The position numbers and the translations under genes were made by a program. This document shows, piece after piece, positions 17,360-27,901 of a stretch of DNA of 64,000 nt (the stretch's first letter is position 1; each line of letters begins with the position of its first letter). The notes beneath the pieces were generated by a model. The model worked only from the letters and a program-made list of their open reading frames with translations, was not told the origin of the DNA and searched no databases. The stretch is from Limnohabitans sp. 2KL-27. Lineage in GTDB: Bacteria > Pseudomonadota > Gammaproteobacteria > Burkholderiales > Burkholderiaceae_C. The stretch is from NCBI RefSeq assembly GCF_001269345.1, contig NZ_CXOP01000002.1, positions 1,240,853 to 1,304,852 on the forward strand, read 5' to 3'.

Positions 17360-18115
17360 ATGAAAATTCTCGTTCCCGTCAAGCGGGTGGTGGACTACAA
17401 CGTCAAGGTCCGTGTGAAGTCCGATGGTTCGGGCGTGGACATTGCCAACGTCAAGATGAGCATGAACCCCTTTGACGAAATTGCCGTCGAAGAAGCGGTT
17501 CGCTTGAAAGAAAAAGGTTTCGCCACCGAAGTCATCGCCGTCTCTTGCGGTGTGGCCCAGTGCCAGGAAACCTTGCGCACCGCCATGGCCATCGGTGCCG
17601 ACCGCGGCATTTTGGTCGAAACCCCCGCCGACTTGGACCTGCAGCCTTTGGCTGTGGCCAAGCTGCTCAAGGCTTTGGTGGACAAAGAACAACCCGGTCT
17701 GATCATCTTGGGCAAGCAAGCCATTGACGACGACTGCAACCAGACGGGTCAGATGCTGGCTGCTTTGGCCGATCTGCCCCAAGCCACCTTCGCCTCCAAG
17801 GTCGAGATCGTGGACGGCAAAGCCCATGTCACCCGCGAGATCGATGGCGGCTTGGAAGTGTTGAGCATCAGCCTGCCTGCGGTGGTGACCACCGACCTGC
17901 GCCTGAACGAGCCGCGCTACGTGACGCTGCCCAACATCATGAAGGCCAAGAAAAAGCAGCTCGACACCTTCAAGCCCGAAGACCTGGGTGTCGATGTGGC
18001 CCCCCGCATCAAGACCCTGAAAGTGGCCGAGCCCGCCAAGCGCAGTGCAGGCATCAAGGTGCCCGATGTGGCCACCTTGGTTGATAAATTGAAAAACGTT
18101 GCAAAGGTAATCTGA
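17360..18115 (+). CDS. etfB: Electron transfer flavoprotein beta subunit
   Basis: A 251-residue protein starting [17 protein letters not shown], the near-invariant opening of EtfB, followed by [16 protein letters not shown] and [18 protein letters not shown], the AMP-binding region. With EtfA it carries electrons from acyl-CoA and other flavoprotein dehydrogenases to ETF:quinone oxidoreductase. The ATG at 17360 follows GGAGAAGC. Two bases separate its stop from the etfA start, so the two are made together, and an acyl-CoA dehydrogenase gene follows etfA. Confidence 0.97.
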   Translation: MKILVPVKRVVDYNVKVRVKSDGSGVDIANVKMSMNPFDEIAVEEAVRLKEKGFATEVIAVSCGVAQCQETLRTAMAIGADRGILVETPADLDLQPLAVAKLLKALVDKEQPGLIILGKQAIDDDCNQTGQMLAALADLPQATFASKVEIVDGKAHVTREIDGGLEVLSISLPAVVTTDLRLNEPRYVTLPNIMKAKKKQLDTFKPEDLGVDVAPRIKTLKVAEPAKRSAGIKVPDVATLVDKLKNVAKVI

Positions 18116-18117
18116 CC

Positions 18118-19050
18118 ATGACCGCACTCGTTATTGCCGAACACGACAACGCCTCCATCAAGGGCGCCACCTTGAACACCGTCACGGCCGCTGCCGCGTG
18201 CGGTGGTGATGTGCATGTGCTGGTCGCGGGCCACAACGCCGCTGCCGCTGCGCAAGCCGCCTCCACAATTGCCGGTGTGACCAAAGTGATCCACGCCGAC
18301 AGCGACGCGCTGGCGCATGGCTTGGCCGAAAACGTCGCAGCACAAGTGCTCGCCATTGCGGCCCATTACAGCCACATCTTGTTCCCCGCCACTGCGGCGG
18401 GCAAAAACGTGGCCCCCCGTGTGGCCGCCAAACTGGATGTGGGTCAAATCAGCGATGTGACGCAGGTCATCTCGGCCGACACCTTCGAGCGCCCCATCTA
18501 CGCGGGCAACGCCATGGCCACTGTGCAAAGCCTGGATGCCACCAAAGTGATCACCGTGCGCACCACCGGCTTTGACGCCGCCGCTGCCATAGGCGGCAGC
18601 GCAGCGGTGGAAAGTGCCACAGCGCAAGCGGACAGCGGCAAGAGCAGCTTCAAGGGCAGCGAAATCGCCAAGAACGACCGTCCTGAGCTGACCGCCGCCA
18701 AGATCATCGTCTCCGGTGGCCGCGCTTTGGGCAGCTCGGAGAAGTTCAACGAAGTGATGACGCCCTTGGCCGACAAGTTGGGTGCTGCGATTGGTGCGAG
18801 CCGCGCAGCGGTCGATGCCGGATACGCCGCCAACGACCTGCAAGTAGGCCAGACCGGCAAGATCGTCGCGCCTCAGTTGTATGTCGCCTGCGGCATCTCG
18901 GGTGCAATCCAGCACTTGGCGGGCATGAAGGATTCCAAGGTGATCGTGGCGATCAACAAGGACCCCGAAGCCCCGATCTTCAGCGTGGCGGACTTTGGTC
19001 TCGAAGCCGATTTGTTTGCCGCCGTGCCTGAATTGACCAACGCACTGTGA
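18118..19050 (+). CDS. etfA: Electron transfer flavoprotein alpha subunit
   Basis: A 310-residue protein. The N-terminal domain ([19 protein letters not shown]) is followed by the FAD-binding C-terminal domain with SGGRALGS, the conserved [39 protein letters not shown] and [10 protein letters not shown]. These match EtfA of proteobacteria. It binds FAD and docks dehydrogenases together with EtfB, encoded immediately upstream. A terminator-like hairpin follows the stop, so the acyl-CoA dehydrogenase gene after it may be read partly by readthrough. Confidence 0.97.
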   Translation: MTALVIAEHDNASIKGATLNTVTAAAACGGDVHVLVAGHNAAAAAQAASTIAGVTKVIHADSDALAHGLAENVAAQVLAIAAHYSHILFPATAAGKNVAPRVAAKLDVGQISDVTQVISADTFERPIYAGNAMATVQSLDATKVITVRTTGFDAAAAIGGSAAVESATAQADSGKSSFKGSEIAKNDRPELTAAKIIVSGGRALGSSEKFNEVMTPLADKLGAAIGASRAAVDAGYAANDLQVGQTGKIVAPQLYVACGISGAIQHLAGMKDSKVIVAINKDPEAPIFSVADFGLEADLFAAVPELTNAL

Positions 19051-19064
19051 TGATTTGAAGACTG

Positions 19065-19095
19065 CAAAAAAGGCCTCCGTGAGAGGTCTTTTTTG
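19065..19095 (+). terminator. Intrinsic terminator after etfA
   Basis: The sequence AAAAAAGGCCTC-CGTG-AGAGGTCTTTTTT forms a hairpin with an A-run on one side and a T-run on the other. It lies between etfA and the acyl-CoA dehydrogenase gene and could work as a terminator or as an attenuator for the downstream gene. Confidence 0.7.
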
Positions 19096-19125
19096 TACCC
19101 GACCCCCGACCGACAGGAGACATTC

Positions 19126-20916
19126 ATGAGCTACATCGCCCCCCTCAAGGACATGCTTTTCAACATCGAGCACCTGGCTTGCATCGACCAGATCGCGCAG
19201 ATTCCCGGTTTTGAAGACGCCGGACTGGAAACTGCTCAGGCGGTGCTCGAGGAGTGCGCCAAGCTCAACCAGGATGTGATCTCGCCCCTGAACTGGGAAG
19301 GCGACAAAAACCCGTCCTTTCACAACGGCAGCGGCGTGACCACCACGCCCGGCTTCAAAGAGGCTTATCAGCAGTACGCCGAAGGCGGCTGGCAAGGCCT
19401 GCAGCACCCCGCTGACTTTGGCGGTCAAGGCCTGCCCAAAACCATTGGCGCAGCTTGCGGCGAAATGCTCAACTCGGCCAACATGGCCTTTGCGTTGTGC
19501 CCCTTGCTCACCGATGGCGCGATTGAAGCTTTGCTGACCGCAGGTTCGGACGAGCTCAAAGCCACCTATTTGGAAAAGTTGATTTCCGGCCAATGGACCG
19601 GCACCATGAACCTGACCGAGCCCCAAGCTGGATCAGACTTGGCCGCCGTGCGCACCCGCGCCGAGCCCCAGCCGGATGGCACTTACAAAATCTTTGGCAC
19701 CAAGATCTACATCACCTACGGTGAGCACGACATGGCCGAGAACATCGTGCACCTGGTGTTGGCACGTGTGGTGGGCGCACCCGAAGGCGTCAAGGGCATC
19801 AGTTTGTTTGTGGTGCCCAAGTTTCTTGTCAAGGCCGATGGCGCCTTGGGCGATCGCAACGACGTGCATTGCGTGAGCATCGAACACAAGATGGGCATCA
19901 AGGCCAGTCCCACCGCGGTCTTGCAGTTCGGTGACAACGGCGGCGGCGTGGGTTATCTGGTCGGACAAGAAAACCGTGGCCTCGAATACATGTTCATCAT
20001 GATGAACGCCGCCCGCTATGCCGTGGGCGTTCAGGGCATCGCGATTGCCGAGCGCTCTTACCAGCGTGCTGTGCAATACGCCCGTGACCGCGTGCAAAGC
20101 CGTCCGGTCGATGGCAGCTTGCCCGCTGCAGGTCCCATCATCCACCACCCCGATGTGCGCCGCATGCTGATGACCATGCGCGCCTACACCGAAGGCTGCC
20201 GCGCCATGGCTGCTACAGCCGCTGCGGCCTACGATGCCTCGCACCACCATCCCGATGCCGAGGTGCGCAAGCAAAATGCCGCTTTCTACGAATTCATGGT
20301 GCCGCTGGTCAAGGGCTACAGCACCGAGATGAGCCTGGAAGTCACCAGCTTGGGCGTGCAAGTGCACGGGGGCATGGGCTTCATCGAGGAAACGGGTGCG
20401 GCGCAGTACTACCGCGACGCCAAAATTTTGACGATTTACGAAGGCACCACCGCCATCCAGGCCAACGACTTAGTAGGCCGCAAAACTGCCCGCGACGGCG
20501 GCCAAACCGCCAAAGCCTTGGCCGCGCAAGTGGCACAGACTGAAAGCGAACTGGCAGAATCCGGCAACACCGACGCGCAGGCCGTGGCCAAGCGGCTCAA
20601 AGCCGCTCGCGAAGCTTTTGTGGACGTGGTCGAGTTTGTGGCAGGCAACACCAAGGCCCATCCCAACGATGTGTTTGCTGGCAGCGTGCCCTACCTCATG
20701 CTGGCGGGTAACTTGATGGCGGGCTGGCAAATGGGCCGCGCCTTGCTGGTGGCCCTGACACCGCAGGCGCAAGCCCAAGACGCGGCCTTCATGGCCGCCA
20801 AGGTCACGACCGCGCGGTTTTACGCCGACCACATCCTGTCCAAGGCCCCCGGCATCCGCGATAGCATCGTGGAAGGCGCAGGCAGCGTGACTGCGATGGC
20901 ACTCGACGCGTTCTGA
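19126..20916 (+). CDS. Acyl-CoA dehydrogenase, long (about 600-residue) type
   Basis: A 596-residue FAD enzyme of the subgroup with a C-terminal extra domain. The N-terminal segment ([16 protein letters not shown]) is typical of this subgroup. [21 protein letters not shown] binds [16 protein letters not shown] follows, and the catalytic Glu lies in [20 protein letters not shown]. It oxidises acyl-CoA to 2-enoyl-CoA and passes electrons to the ETF encoded just upstream, an arrangement common in Burkholderiales. The ATG at 19126 has an AGGAGA site upstream. Chain-length preference cannot be read. Confidence 0.92.
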   Translation: MSYIAPLKDMLFNIEHLACIDQIAQIPGFEDAGLETAQAVLEECAKLNQDVISPLNWEGDKNPSFHNGSGVTTTPGFKEAYQQYAEGGWQGLQHPADFGGQGLPKTIGAACGEMLNSANMAFALCPLLTDGAIEALLTAGSDELKATYLEKLISGQWTGTMNLTEPQAGSDLAAVRTRAEPQPDGTYKIFGTKIYITYGEHDMAENIVHLVLARVVGAPEGVKGISLFVVPKFLVKADGALGDRNDVHCVSIEHKMGIKASPTAVLQFGDNGGGVGYLVGQENRGLEYMFIMMNAARYAVGVQGIAIAERSYQRAVQYARDRVQSRPVDGSLPAAGPIIHHPDVRRMLMTMRAYTEGCRAMAATAAAAYDASHHHPDAEVRKQNAAFYEFMVPLVKGYSTEMSLEVTSLGVQVHGGMGFIEETGAAQYYRDAKILTIYEGTTAIQANDLVGRKTARDGGQTAKALAAQVAQTESELAESGNTDAQAVAKRLKAAREAFVDVVEFVAGNTKAHPNDVFAGSVPYLMLAGNLMAGWQMGRALLVALTPQAQAQDAAFMAAKVTTARFYADHILSKAPGIRDSIVEGAGSVTAMALDAF

Positions 20917-20949
20917 AATTGATACCCACAATCATTTTGAGGAGACAAC

Positions 20950-21903
20950 ATGTCTAAATTGCCCCCCGTTCTGGCGAACCTGCCCTTTCCAGCGATTGCC
21001 TCACCCCTGTTCATCATCAGCAACCCCAAGTTGGTGATTGAGCAGTGCAAGGCTGGCATCGTCGGCTCCATGCCCGCCTTGAACGCCCGCCCTGCAGAGC
21101 AACTCGAAGAGTGGTTGATTGAAATCACCGAAACCCTGGCCGCCTACAACAAGGCCCATCCGGACAAACCGGCCGCGCCGTTTGCCATCAACCAGATCGT
21201 GCACAAGAGCAACGACCGTCTGGAGCACGACATGGCCATGTGCGTGAAATACAAGGTGCCGATCATCATCACTTCGCTGGGTGCACGCGAAGAGATCAAC
21301 GCCGCCGCGCACAGCTATGGTGGCGTGGTGCTGCACGACATCATCAACAGCAAGCATGCGCACAAGGCGATTGAAAAAGGTGCAGATGGCCTGATCGCCG
21401 TGGCCGCGGGAGCCGGGGGCCACGCCGGTGTCAAAAGCCCATTTGCCTTGATCCAGGAAATTCGCCAGTGGTTCGATGGTCCGGTGGCCTTGTCGGGCTC
21501 GATCGCCACGGGTGATGCGATTTTGGCGGCCCAAGCCATGGGCGCGGACTTCGCCTACATTGGCTCGGCTTTCATCGCCACGCACGAAGCACGTGCGGCC
21601 CAAGAGTACAAGCAAGCCATCGTGGACAGCAACTCCGACGACATCGTCTTGAGCAATTTGTTCACGGGTGTGCATGGCAACTACCTGGCCCCGTCCATCC
21701 GCGCGGCGGGACTGGACCCCGAGAACCTGCCCGAGTCCGATCCCAGCAAGATGAACTTTGGTGGGGATGCCAAAAAAGCTTGGAAAGACATCTGGGGCTG
21801 CGGCCAAGGCATTGGCGTGATCCAGTCCGTGCAAAGCACGGCCGATCTGGTGGCCCAGTTCAAAGCCCAGTACCAAGCGGCGCGCACCCGCCTGGCCCTC
21901 TGA
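20950..21903 (+). CDS. Nitronate monooxygenase-like flavin oxidoreductase
   Basis: A 317-residue TIM-barrel flavoprotein of the 2-nitropropane dioxygenase family. PFPAIASPLFIISNPKLV at the N-terminus, GAGGHAGVKSPFALIQEI (with the family His region) and ALSGSIATGDAILAAQAMGADFAYIGSAF (phosphate-binding) are visible. Characterised relatives oxidise alkyl nitronates, and others act as NADH:quinone or enoyl reductases. Proximity to etfBA and acyl-CoA dehydrogenase suggests a role in acyl metabolism, but that is inference. A GAGGAGA ribosome site precedes the ATG. Confidence 0.88.
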   Translation: MSKLPPVLANLPFPAIASPLFIISNPKLVIEQCKAGIVGSMPALNARPAEQLEEWLIEITETLAAYNKAHPDKPAAPFAINQIVHKSNDRLEHDMAMCVKYKVPIIITSLGAREEINAAAHSYGGVVLHDIINSKHAHKAIEKGADGLIAVAAGAGGHAGVKSPFALIQEIRQWFDGPVALSGSIATGDAILAAQAMGADFAYIGSAFIATHEARAAQEYKQAIVDSNSDDIVLSNLFTGVHGNYLAPSIRAAGLDPENLPESDPSKMNFGGDAKKAWKDIWGCGQGIGVIQSVQSTADLVAQFKAQYQAARTRLAL

Positions 21904-21924
21904 TGGCACCTGGCTGAGACGCCC

Positions 21925-23088
21925 TTGTCCACCACCGCACAGCGCCCTTCGGGGCGTTCTTTTTTGATCGATGCGATCAAGGCCGCAGGGTGTTTGTTGA
22001 TCGTGTTGCACCACATGGCCTTTTATGGACCCATGTCGGACGTGGTGGCCGCTGCTTGGCCTGCTGTCGTGGGTTGGCTGTACGACCATGGCCGATTGGC
22101 GGTGCAGTTTTTCTTGGTGTGTGCAGGATTTCTCACGGCAGACAGTTTGGCGCGTTATGAGTCTTTGGCGCTGTCCGAGGCCCTGAGGCTGGCTTGGCAG
22201 CGTTATTTGCGTCTGGCCATTCCTTTGCTGGCCGCACTCAGTTTCACCGTGTTGGTCAGTGAGTGGCTGCGGCCCGGCTTTGAGCATGCCAGCCTCTCTG
22301 CCCCTCCCGATTGGGGTCAGGCTTTGGCGCACATCGTGCTGCTGCAGCACGTGTTGGACTTGGAGGCCTTGTCGGCAGGCATTTGGTATGTCGCCATTGA
22401 CTTGCAGTTGTATGTGATGGCCTTGCTCAGCCTGACGGTGGTGAAAGTCTTTGGCCATGCAAAGTCGCGCCATGCGGCACAAGCTTGGCGTTGGGGCATG
22501 TGGTTGGGCTTGACCAGTGCATCCTTGTGGTGGTGGAACTTGCGCCCCGATTTGGACGACCATGGGGTGTATTTTTTTGGCGCTTATGGCCTCGGATTGC
22601 TGGCTTGGGAAGCCCGGCGGCGCGAAAGCCTGGCCTACAGCCCGAGCCAGCGGTGGCGTGTGTGGGCGTTGCTGCTGGTGTTGGGCGGGGTGGCCTGGTG
22701 GCTGGAGCCACGCTGGCGCATGGCGGTGGCTTGTGCCATCTCGGGCTTGCTGATCGCTGTGCCCGCCCGCTGGTTCAAGGGTGAGGCCGTGCGTTTCCCA
22801 TGGGCGCGGCAAATGGTGGCGTGGTTGTCCAAGGTGTCTTACTCGGTGTTTCTCATCCATTTTGGCGTGAGCCTGGCCGTGAATGCAGGGGTCACCGCGC
22901 TGTGGCCCGAGCGCTTGTGGGCCAACGCGCTGGGCATGTTGGGCGCCTTGCTGCTGTCCCTGCTTTTTGGGGCGCTGCTGTATCGGCTGGTGGAGCGCCA
23001 CGCACCGTCTTTTTGGCGGTGGTGGCTTTGGGTCGGGGTTTTCAAGGCCAGTGTGGCGCTGGCCCTCTTCATCAACCCGGTCGCCTGA
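21925..23088 (+). CDS. Acyltransferase 3 family integral membrane protein
   Basis: A 387-residue membrane protein with about ten hydrophobic helices. The first span has FLIDAIKAAGCLLIVLHHMAF, whose His is the family catalytic residue, and RLAVQFFLVCAGFLTA follows, the usual second conserved block of acyltransferase-3 (OafA/NodX) proteins. These transfer acetyl or other acyl groups to sugars of surface polymers or to small molecules. No ATG gives the full first helix, so the TTG at 21925 is taken as start. It ends 17 bases before the convergent cphA stop. The substrate is unknown. Confidence 0.75.
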   Translation: MSTTAQRPSGRSFLIDAIKAAGCLLIVLHHMAFYGPMSDVVAAAWPAVVGWLYDHGRLAVQFFLVCAGFLTADSLARYESLALSEALRLAWQRYLRLAIPLLAALSFTVLVSEWLRPGFEHASLSAPPDWGQALAHIVLLQHVLDLEALSAGIWYVAIDLQLYVMALLSLTVVKVFGHAKSRHAAQAWRWGMWLGLTSASLWWWNLRPDLDDHGVYFFGAYGLGLLAWEARRRESLAYSPSQRWRVWALLLVLGGVAWWLEPRWRMAVACAISGLLIAVPARWFKGEAVRFPWARQMVAWLSKVSYSVFLIHFGVSLAVNAGVTALWPERLWANALGMLGALLLSLLFGALLYRLVERHAPSFWRWWLWVGVFKASVALALFINPVA

Positions 23089-23105
23089 TGATGGCGAACT
23101 TCACA

Positions 23106-25679
23106 TCAAGCCTTTGAAGCTTTGACTTTCTCGGTGATGTAGGCCAAGGCCTCTTCGACCTGGTCGATCAGGATCAGGCACAAATCGCCGGGTGACAGGC
23201 GCGCGAGGGCTGTGTCGATGGCGTTGAACTCGCCCTGGATGTCCTGGACGTGCAGGGTGCGCGCAGCGCCTTGCAGGCCTTCGCGCAGCAGGGCAATCAC
23301 TTCGCCGTCTTCCCGGCCACGCTGGCAGGCGTCCTGGTAGAGCAAAACTTCATCAAAGGCCTGGCCCAGAATTTTGGTCTGGTCGCGGATGTCCTGATCG
23401 CGCCGGTCACCGGCACCACTGATGACCACCATGCGTTTTTGGGCAGGCATGTTGTCCACGGCTTGCACCAGAGCCTGGATGGCATCCGGGTTGTGGCCGT
23501 AATCGGCAATCAGGGTGGCGCCACGGTAATCAAACACATTGAAGCGGCCGGGCACGCCCTGGATGTCGCTGATGAAGGTGGCCACGCCCTGGGCGATGGC
23601 GTCCCATGGCACGCCAACAGCCCAGGCCGCGCCGATGGAGGCCATGACGTTTTCGGTCTGAAAGCCGATTTGGCCTTGACGGGTGATGGGCACTTGGGAC
23701 AGCGGAATGCGGAACACCTGCTTGCCTTTTTGGGCCACGATGTGGCCGTCTTCGGTGAACACCACACGTTTGCCTTGGGCGCGGTGAGTGGCCAGCACGG
23801 GCTGGTTGCCATCGAGTGCGAAAAAGGTCACATCGCCTGGGCAATGGGGTGCCATGAAGGCCACAGCCGGATCTGCGGCATTGAGCACGGCCATGCCGTT
23901 TTGTGCCACGTTGAGCACGATCACCCGTTTGAGGACCGACAGGTCTTCCAGCGTCGTGATGTAGTTCAGGCCAAGGTGGTCGCCACCGCCCAGATTGGTC
24001 ACGATGGCCACATTGCAACGGTCAAAAGCCAGGCCTTCGCGCAGCAGACCGCCACGGGCGGTTTCGAACACGGCGGCATCCACATCGGGGTGCATCAGCA
24101 CATTGCGGGCGCTGCGTGGGCCGCTGCAGTCGCCCGAGTCGGTCTGGCGTCCATTGACGTAAACACCATCGGTGTTGGTCATGCCCACCCGCAGACCCTG
24201 TGCCTTGAGCAAATGTGCCGTCAGGCGAACGGTGGTGGTTTTGCCATTGGTGCCCGTGACGGCAATGACCGGAATGCGTCCGGTAGCGCCGTTGGGGAAC
24301 ATCTGGTCGATCACGGCATTGCCCACGTCACGGCCTTTGCCGTAGGACGGGCTGATGTGCATGCGCAAACCCGGGGCGGCGTTGACTTCCACGATGCCGC
24401 CGTTTTGCTCTTCCAGGGGACGCAGCACGGATTCACAGACCACGTCCACACCGCAAATATCGAGGCCCACCATCTGGGCTGCTTCCACGACCCGGGAGGC
24501 CACTTCGGGGTGCACGTCGTCGGTCACATCCGTGGCACTGCCGCCAGTGGACAGGTTGGCGTTGTTGCGCAAAATCACGCGGCGGCCTTTTTCGGGCACC
24601 GATTCGGGCTCCAGATCTTGGGCATGCAAACGACCGATGGCGATGTCGTCAAACCGGATTTTGGTCAAAGAGGTGGCGTGACCCGTACCACGGCGCGGAT
24701 CGGCATTCACCAGGTCCACCAGTTGGCGCACCGTGTGTTTGCCGTCACCGACCACCAAAGGCGGCTCGCGGCGTGCCGCAGCGATGAGCTTGTTGCCCAC
24801 GACCAGCAAACGGTAATCGCTGCCCGGTAAAAACTTCTCGACCATGACCGTGCCATAACGCTCGGCCGTGACATAAGCGTTGTCGAAAGCCGTGCGCTCG
24901 GTGATGTTGACCGTGACGCCTTTGCCCTGGTTGCCGTCTTGGGGTTTGACCACCACCGGCAAACCGATTTCCAGTGCGATGGCCCAGGCTTCGTCGGGGG
25001 ACTCCGCAGGGCGACCCAAGGGGACGGGGACACCTGCTGCGTGCAGCAGTTTTTTGGTCAGATCTTTGTCTTGGGCAATCGATTCGGCGATCGCACTGGT
25101 GGAGTCGATCTCTGCTGCCTGGATGCGTCGCTGCTGCGAGCCCCAGCCAAACTGCACCAAACTGCCATCGGTCAGGCGTCGATATGGAATTCCGCGAGCC
25201 ACCGCCGCGTCCACGATCGCGCCTGTGGAGGGCCCCAAGCGAACGTCTTCGTCCAGTTCGTGCAGCTGAGCCAGCGCGTTTTCAAGGTCAAAACCGTGCG
25301 AAGCCATGGCTGCATTGCACAGCTGCTCTGCCAGCTCAAGCGCCAGGCGCCCCACCGACTCTTCAGAGTACTGCACCACGACTTGGTAGACGCCCGCTTC
25401 TTCGGTGGCTGTGGTGCGGCTGAAGGTCACAGGGCAGCCGGCGTGGGCTTGCAAGGCCAGCGTGACTTTTTCGAGTGCATGCGCCATGGAGGGGGCTTGG
25501 CCCGGGCGGGTGCCTTCGATGGGGCCGACTTCGGGAAAGATACGGCGCAGGCGCTGTTCGATGGGGTGATTGGCCGCCAGGCTGCGTTCAGCCTCGGGGC
25601 AGGTCACGATGGCTTCCATGGCCGTGTGACGGCTCCACAAATTGGGGCCGCGCAGTGCGCGAATTCTTGACACTTCCAT
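23106..25679 (-). CDS. cphA: Cyanophycin synthetase
   Basis: An 857-residue enzyme that makes the nitrogen-storage polymer multi-L-arginyl-poly-L-aspartate. The N-terminal domain (VSRIRALRGPNLWSRHTAMEAIV) is followed by an ATP-grasp domain (about 200-460, with VVVKPQDGNQGKGVTV and EVNAAPGLRMH) that adds Asp. A Mur-ligase-like domain adds Arg, with an intact P-loop TGTNGKTTT (475-483). The chosen ATG at 25679 gives the standard family N-terminus. It lies 47 bases downstream of a shorter paralogue on the same strand; the pair occurs in many betaproteobacteria (cphA and cphA'). No cyanophycinase is in the window. Confidence 0.95.
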   Translation of the reverse strand: MEVSRIRALRGPNLWSRHTAMEAIVTCPEAERSLAANHPIEQRLRRIFPEVGPIEGTRPGQAPSMAHALEKVTLALQAHAGCPVTFSRTTATEEAGVYQVVVQYSEESVGRLALELAEQLCNAAMASHGFDLENALAQLHELDEDVRLGPSTGAIVDAAVARGIPYRRLTDGSLVQFGWGSQQRRIQAAEIDSTSAIAESIAQDKDLTKKLLHAAGVPVPLGRPAESPDEAWAIALEIGLPVVVKPQDGNQGKGVTVNITERTAFDNAYVTAERYGTVMVEKFLPGSDYRLLVVGNKLIAAARREPPLVVGDGKHTVRQLVDLVNADPRRGTGHATSLTKIRFDDIAIGRLHAQDLEPESVPEKGRRVILRNNANLSTGGSATDVTDDVHPEVASRVVEAAQMVGLDICGVDVVCESVLRPLEEQNGGIVEVNAAPGLRMHISPSYGKGRDVGNAVIDQMFPNGATGRIPVIAVTGTNGKTTTVRLTAHLLKAQGLRVGMTNTDGVYVNGRQTDSGDCSGPRSARNVLMHPDVDAAVFETARGGLLREGLAFDRCNVAIVTNLGGGDHLGLNYITTLEDLSVLKRVIVLNVAQNGMAVLNAADPAVAFMAPHCPGDVTFFALDGNQPVLATHRAQGKRVVFTEDGHIVAQKGKQVFRIPLSQVPITRQGQIGFQTENVMASIGAAWAVGVPWDAIAQGVATFISDIQGVPGRFNVFDYRGATLIADYGHNPDAIQALVQAVDNMPAQKRMVVISGAGDRRDQDIRDQTKILGQAFDEVLLYQDACQRGREDGEVIALLREGLQGAARTLHVQDIQGEFNAIDTALARLSPGDLCLILIDQVEEALAYITEKVKASKA

Positions 25680-25726
25680 GAACCAGGATTCCTGTGATGC
25701 GGTAAGGCCGAAGGGCTCGTCGGGTG

Positions 25727-27901
25727 TTAGTGGGAGGTCTGCTGACCAAAGCTTTTGACGCCAGCACGGATCAGATCCGTGCTGATGTCCAGAGCCCAGG
25801 CGACGCTGGCGGCGATCAGCATATCGGTGGTGCTCAGTTTGCCGTCTTGCAGAAGATGCGCCACGGCGGGGCGTTTGGCAGACAGCACGAACGACTCGCG
25901 CTGACCTTCGCACAGGACCAGTTGCCCGTCCCGCCAGAATGCCACGCGTCCGCCTTCGGCCCGGTGCAAGGCCAGTGTCGGGTTGTTTTCGTCGTCGGCA
26001 TAAAAGATCACGCTGCCGTCACAGTAACTGGCGAGCTGGGCGACTTGCGCATCGCCCGCATTGAGGACGGCAGTGCCATGGGGCAGCACCACATCGATTT
26101 GTGTGCGCAAGTAAGTCGGCATTTTTTCGTCGCCACCCGGGTACAGATCATCCAGACCTTGCGCCTTGGGCATGCTTGTCACCACGCCGACCTGGCAACG
26201 GTCATAAGGCAAGCCTTCGGCCAGCAGGTGGCGGACATCGCTCTCAAACACGGCCGATTGGACCGAGCGGTTGATCAAAAGACGTTGGGCGTTGTCCCAA
26301 TCCATGCCGCCTTGGCTTTGCAGCTGGCGCTGGTTCATGAACAGGCCATCTGCACAGGCCAGGCCGGTGTAAAGACCTTTGAGGTGCAGCAGCCAAGCCA
26401 CCAATTTGGCCGGGCGCGTGGTGTCGCCGTCGCCCATCAGGCCCACCACCGGTATGCGGCCAGTGTCTGCGGACTTGAACAAATGGTTGGCAATCGCTTG
26501 GCCTACGGGTCGGGGTTGTCCTAGGGCAGGCTTGAGGTGCATCAGCAAACCGGGGCCGGCATTGACTTCGACAACGGCGCCCCCTTGAGCAGCCAAGGGC
26601 TGGGAGATGTTTTGAGCCACCAGATCGACGCCGGCGATGTCCAGGCCTACCACCCGTGCGGCCAAGACCGCTTGCGCAGCCACTTCGGGGTGGACTTCAT
26701 CGGTCACGTCGAGTGCCATATTGCCCGTGCGCATGATCAACACGGCGCGGCCTTTTTCAGGCACGCTGTCGGCCGTCAGGCCCTGGCGTTTGAGTTCCAG
26801 CACCGAGGTGGTGTGCTCATCGAGCCGAATGGTGTCGAGCGGAAAGTCTTCTTCTTCGCCACGTCGGGGGTCGGAGTTGATCTGCAACTCGATCAGCTCG
26901 GCCACGGTGTGCACGCCATCGCCCACCACACTGGCGGTTTCGCCTTTGTTGGCGGCGGCCACTTGGTCGCCGACCACCAGCAGGCGGTGTTCTTCACCAC
27001 GGATGAAACTTTCAACAATGACTTCGCTGCCCTCTGCCAAGGCGATGGCGTAAGCGGCTTCGATGTCTTCCTGTTTGGACAGTTCCAGAGAAACGCCGCG
27101 TGCATGGTTGCCGTCGGTGGGCTTAACGCACACGGGCAGGCCAATGTCTTGTGCGGCCGCCCAGGCGGCAGCGGGGCTGTCCACGATTTGACCGGATGGC
27201 ACAGGCACGCCACACATGCTGAGCAGTTGCTTGGTCAGGTCCTTGTCCTTGGAGATGCCTTCAGCAATGGCGCTGGTGCGGTCGGTTTCGGCGGTCCAGA
27301 TCCGGCGCTGCTGTGCGCCGTGGCCCAGTTGCACCAGGTTGCCGTCGTTCAAGCGGATGGCGGGAATGCCCCTTTCCCCTGCGGCGTCCACGATGCTGGC
27401 CGTGCTGGGGCCGATGCACAGGCTGTCGACCATCTGCTTGAGGCGGTTGATTTCGGCTGGCACGTCGAAGGGGCGGTCTTCAATGGCGGCCAAAATCAGG
27501 TCGCGGGCGGATTCGAGTGCGCTGCGGCTGACGGCGTCATGGCGAGTGCGGATGACCACTTTGTAGACACCCCGAGGACCGGCTTCGCGGGCTTTGCCAA
27601 AGCCGGTTTGCATGCCGGCCTGGGTTTGCAGTTCCAGTGCCACGTGTTCGAGCACGTGACCGGCCCAGGTGCCTTGCGCCAGCCGTTGTAAAAAGCCGCC
27701 ACGTTCACCCACGCTGCAGCGGTGCTCGATGAGACCCGGCAACCAGGCGGTCAATCGTTCGTTGAAGCCTGGCAAGGTGTTGGAGGGTGCGTCTTCCAGG
27801 TCGCCGATGTCGATCAGCGCCTCCATGACAGGACGGTAGGTCCAGATGTTGGGCCCGCGCAAATGCGTCATGCGCAGAAATTGGATGTTTTTGGCGTTCA
27901 T
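25727..27901 (-). CDS. Cyanophycin synthetase paralogue with a degenerate Mur-ligase nucleotide site (CphA' type)
   Basis: A 724-residue homologue of the downstream CphA. The N-terminal domain (FLRMTHLRGPNIWTYRPVMEAL) and the ATP-grasp domain (VCVKPTDGNHARGVSLEL; VVEVNAGPGLLMH) are intact. At the start of the Mur-ligase-like domain, where CphA has TGTNGKTTT, this protein has MGDGDTTRPAK (489-499), so the P-loop Lys is displaced, and the C-terminus is about 130 residues shorter. It may therefore catalyse only one of the two ligation types or accept pre-formed dipeptide, as described for truncated cyanobacterial CphA2; that is inference. It is first in the two-gene operon and divergent from the ABC exporter. 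Confidence 0.88.
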   Translation of the reverse strand: MNAKNIQFLRMTHLRGPNIWTYRPVMEALIDIGDLEDAPSNTLPGFNERLTAWLPGLIEHRCSVGERGGFLQRLAQGTWAGHVLEHVALELQTQAGMQTGFGKAREAGPRGVYKVVIRTRHDAVSRSALESARDLILAAIEDRPFDVPAEINRLKQMVDSLCIGPSTASIVDAAGERGIPAIRLNDGNLVQLGHGAQQRRIWTAETDRTSAIAEGISKDKDLTKQLLSMCGVPVPSGQIVDSPAAAWAAAQDIGLPVCVKPTDGNHARGVSLELSKQEDIEAAYAIALAEGSEVIVESFIRGEEHRLLVVGDQVAAANKGETASVVGDGVHTVAELIELQINSDPRRGEEEDFPLDTIRLDEHTTSVLELKRQGLTADSVPEKGRAVLIMRTGNMALDVTDEVHPEVAAQAVLAARVVGLDIAGVDLVAQNISQPLAAQGGAVVEVNAGPGLLMHLKPALGQPRPVGQAIANHLFKSADTGRIPVVGLMGDGDTTRPAKLVAWLLHLKGLYTGLACADGLFMNQRQLQSQGGMDWDNAQRLLINRSVQSAVFESDVRHLLAEGLPYDRCQVGVVTSMPKAQGLDDLYPGGDEKMPTYLRTQIDVVLPHGTAVLNAGDAQVAQLASYCDGSVIFYADDENNPTLALHRAEGGRVAFWRDGQLVLCEGQRESFVLSAKRPAVAHLLQDGKLSTTDMLIAASVAWALDISTDLIRAGVKSFGQQTSH

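Noticed and set aside
17917..19626. 569-codon minus-strand frame opposite etfBA
   Set aside because: Antisense of three recognised genes, no family features.
21001..23001. 666-codon minus-strand frame opposite the nitronate monooxygenase and acyltransferase genes
   Set aside because: Spans two real genes on the other strand and has Gln/His-rich low-complexity translation.
23250..24830. Long open frame on the plus strand opposite cphA
   Set aside because: It is the antisense of a clearly recognised gene in GC-rich DNA; the product is His/Gly/Ala-rich without domain or start signal.
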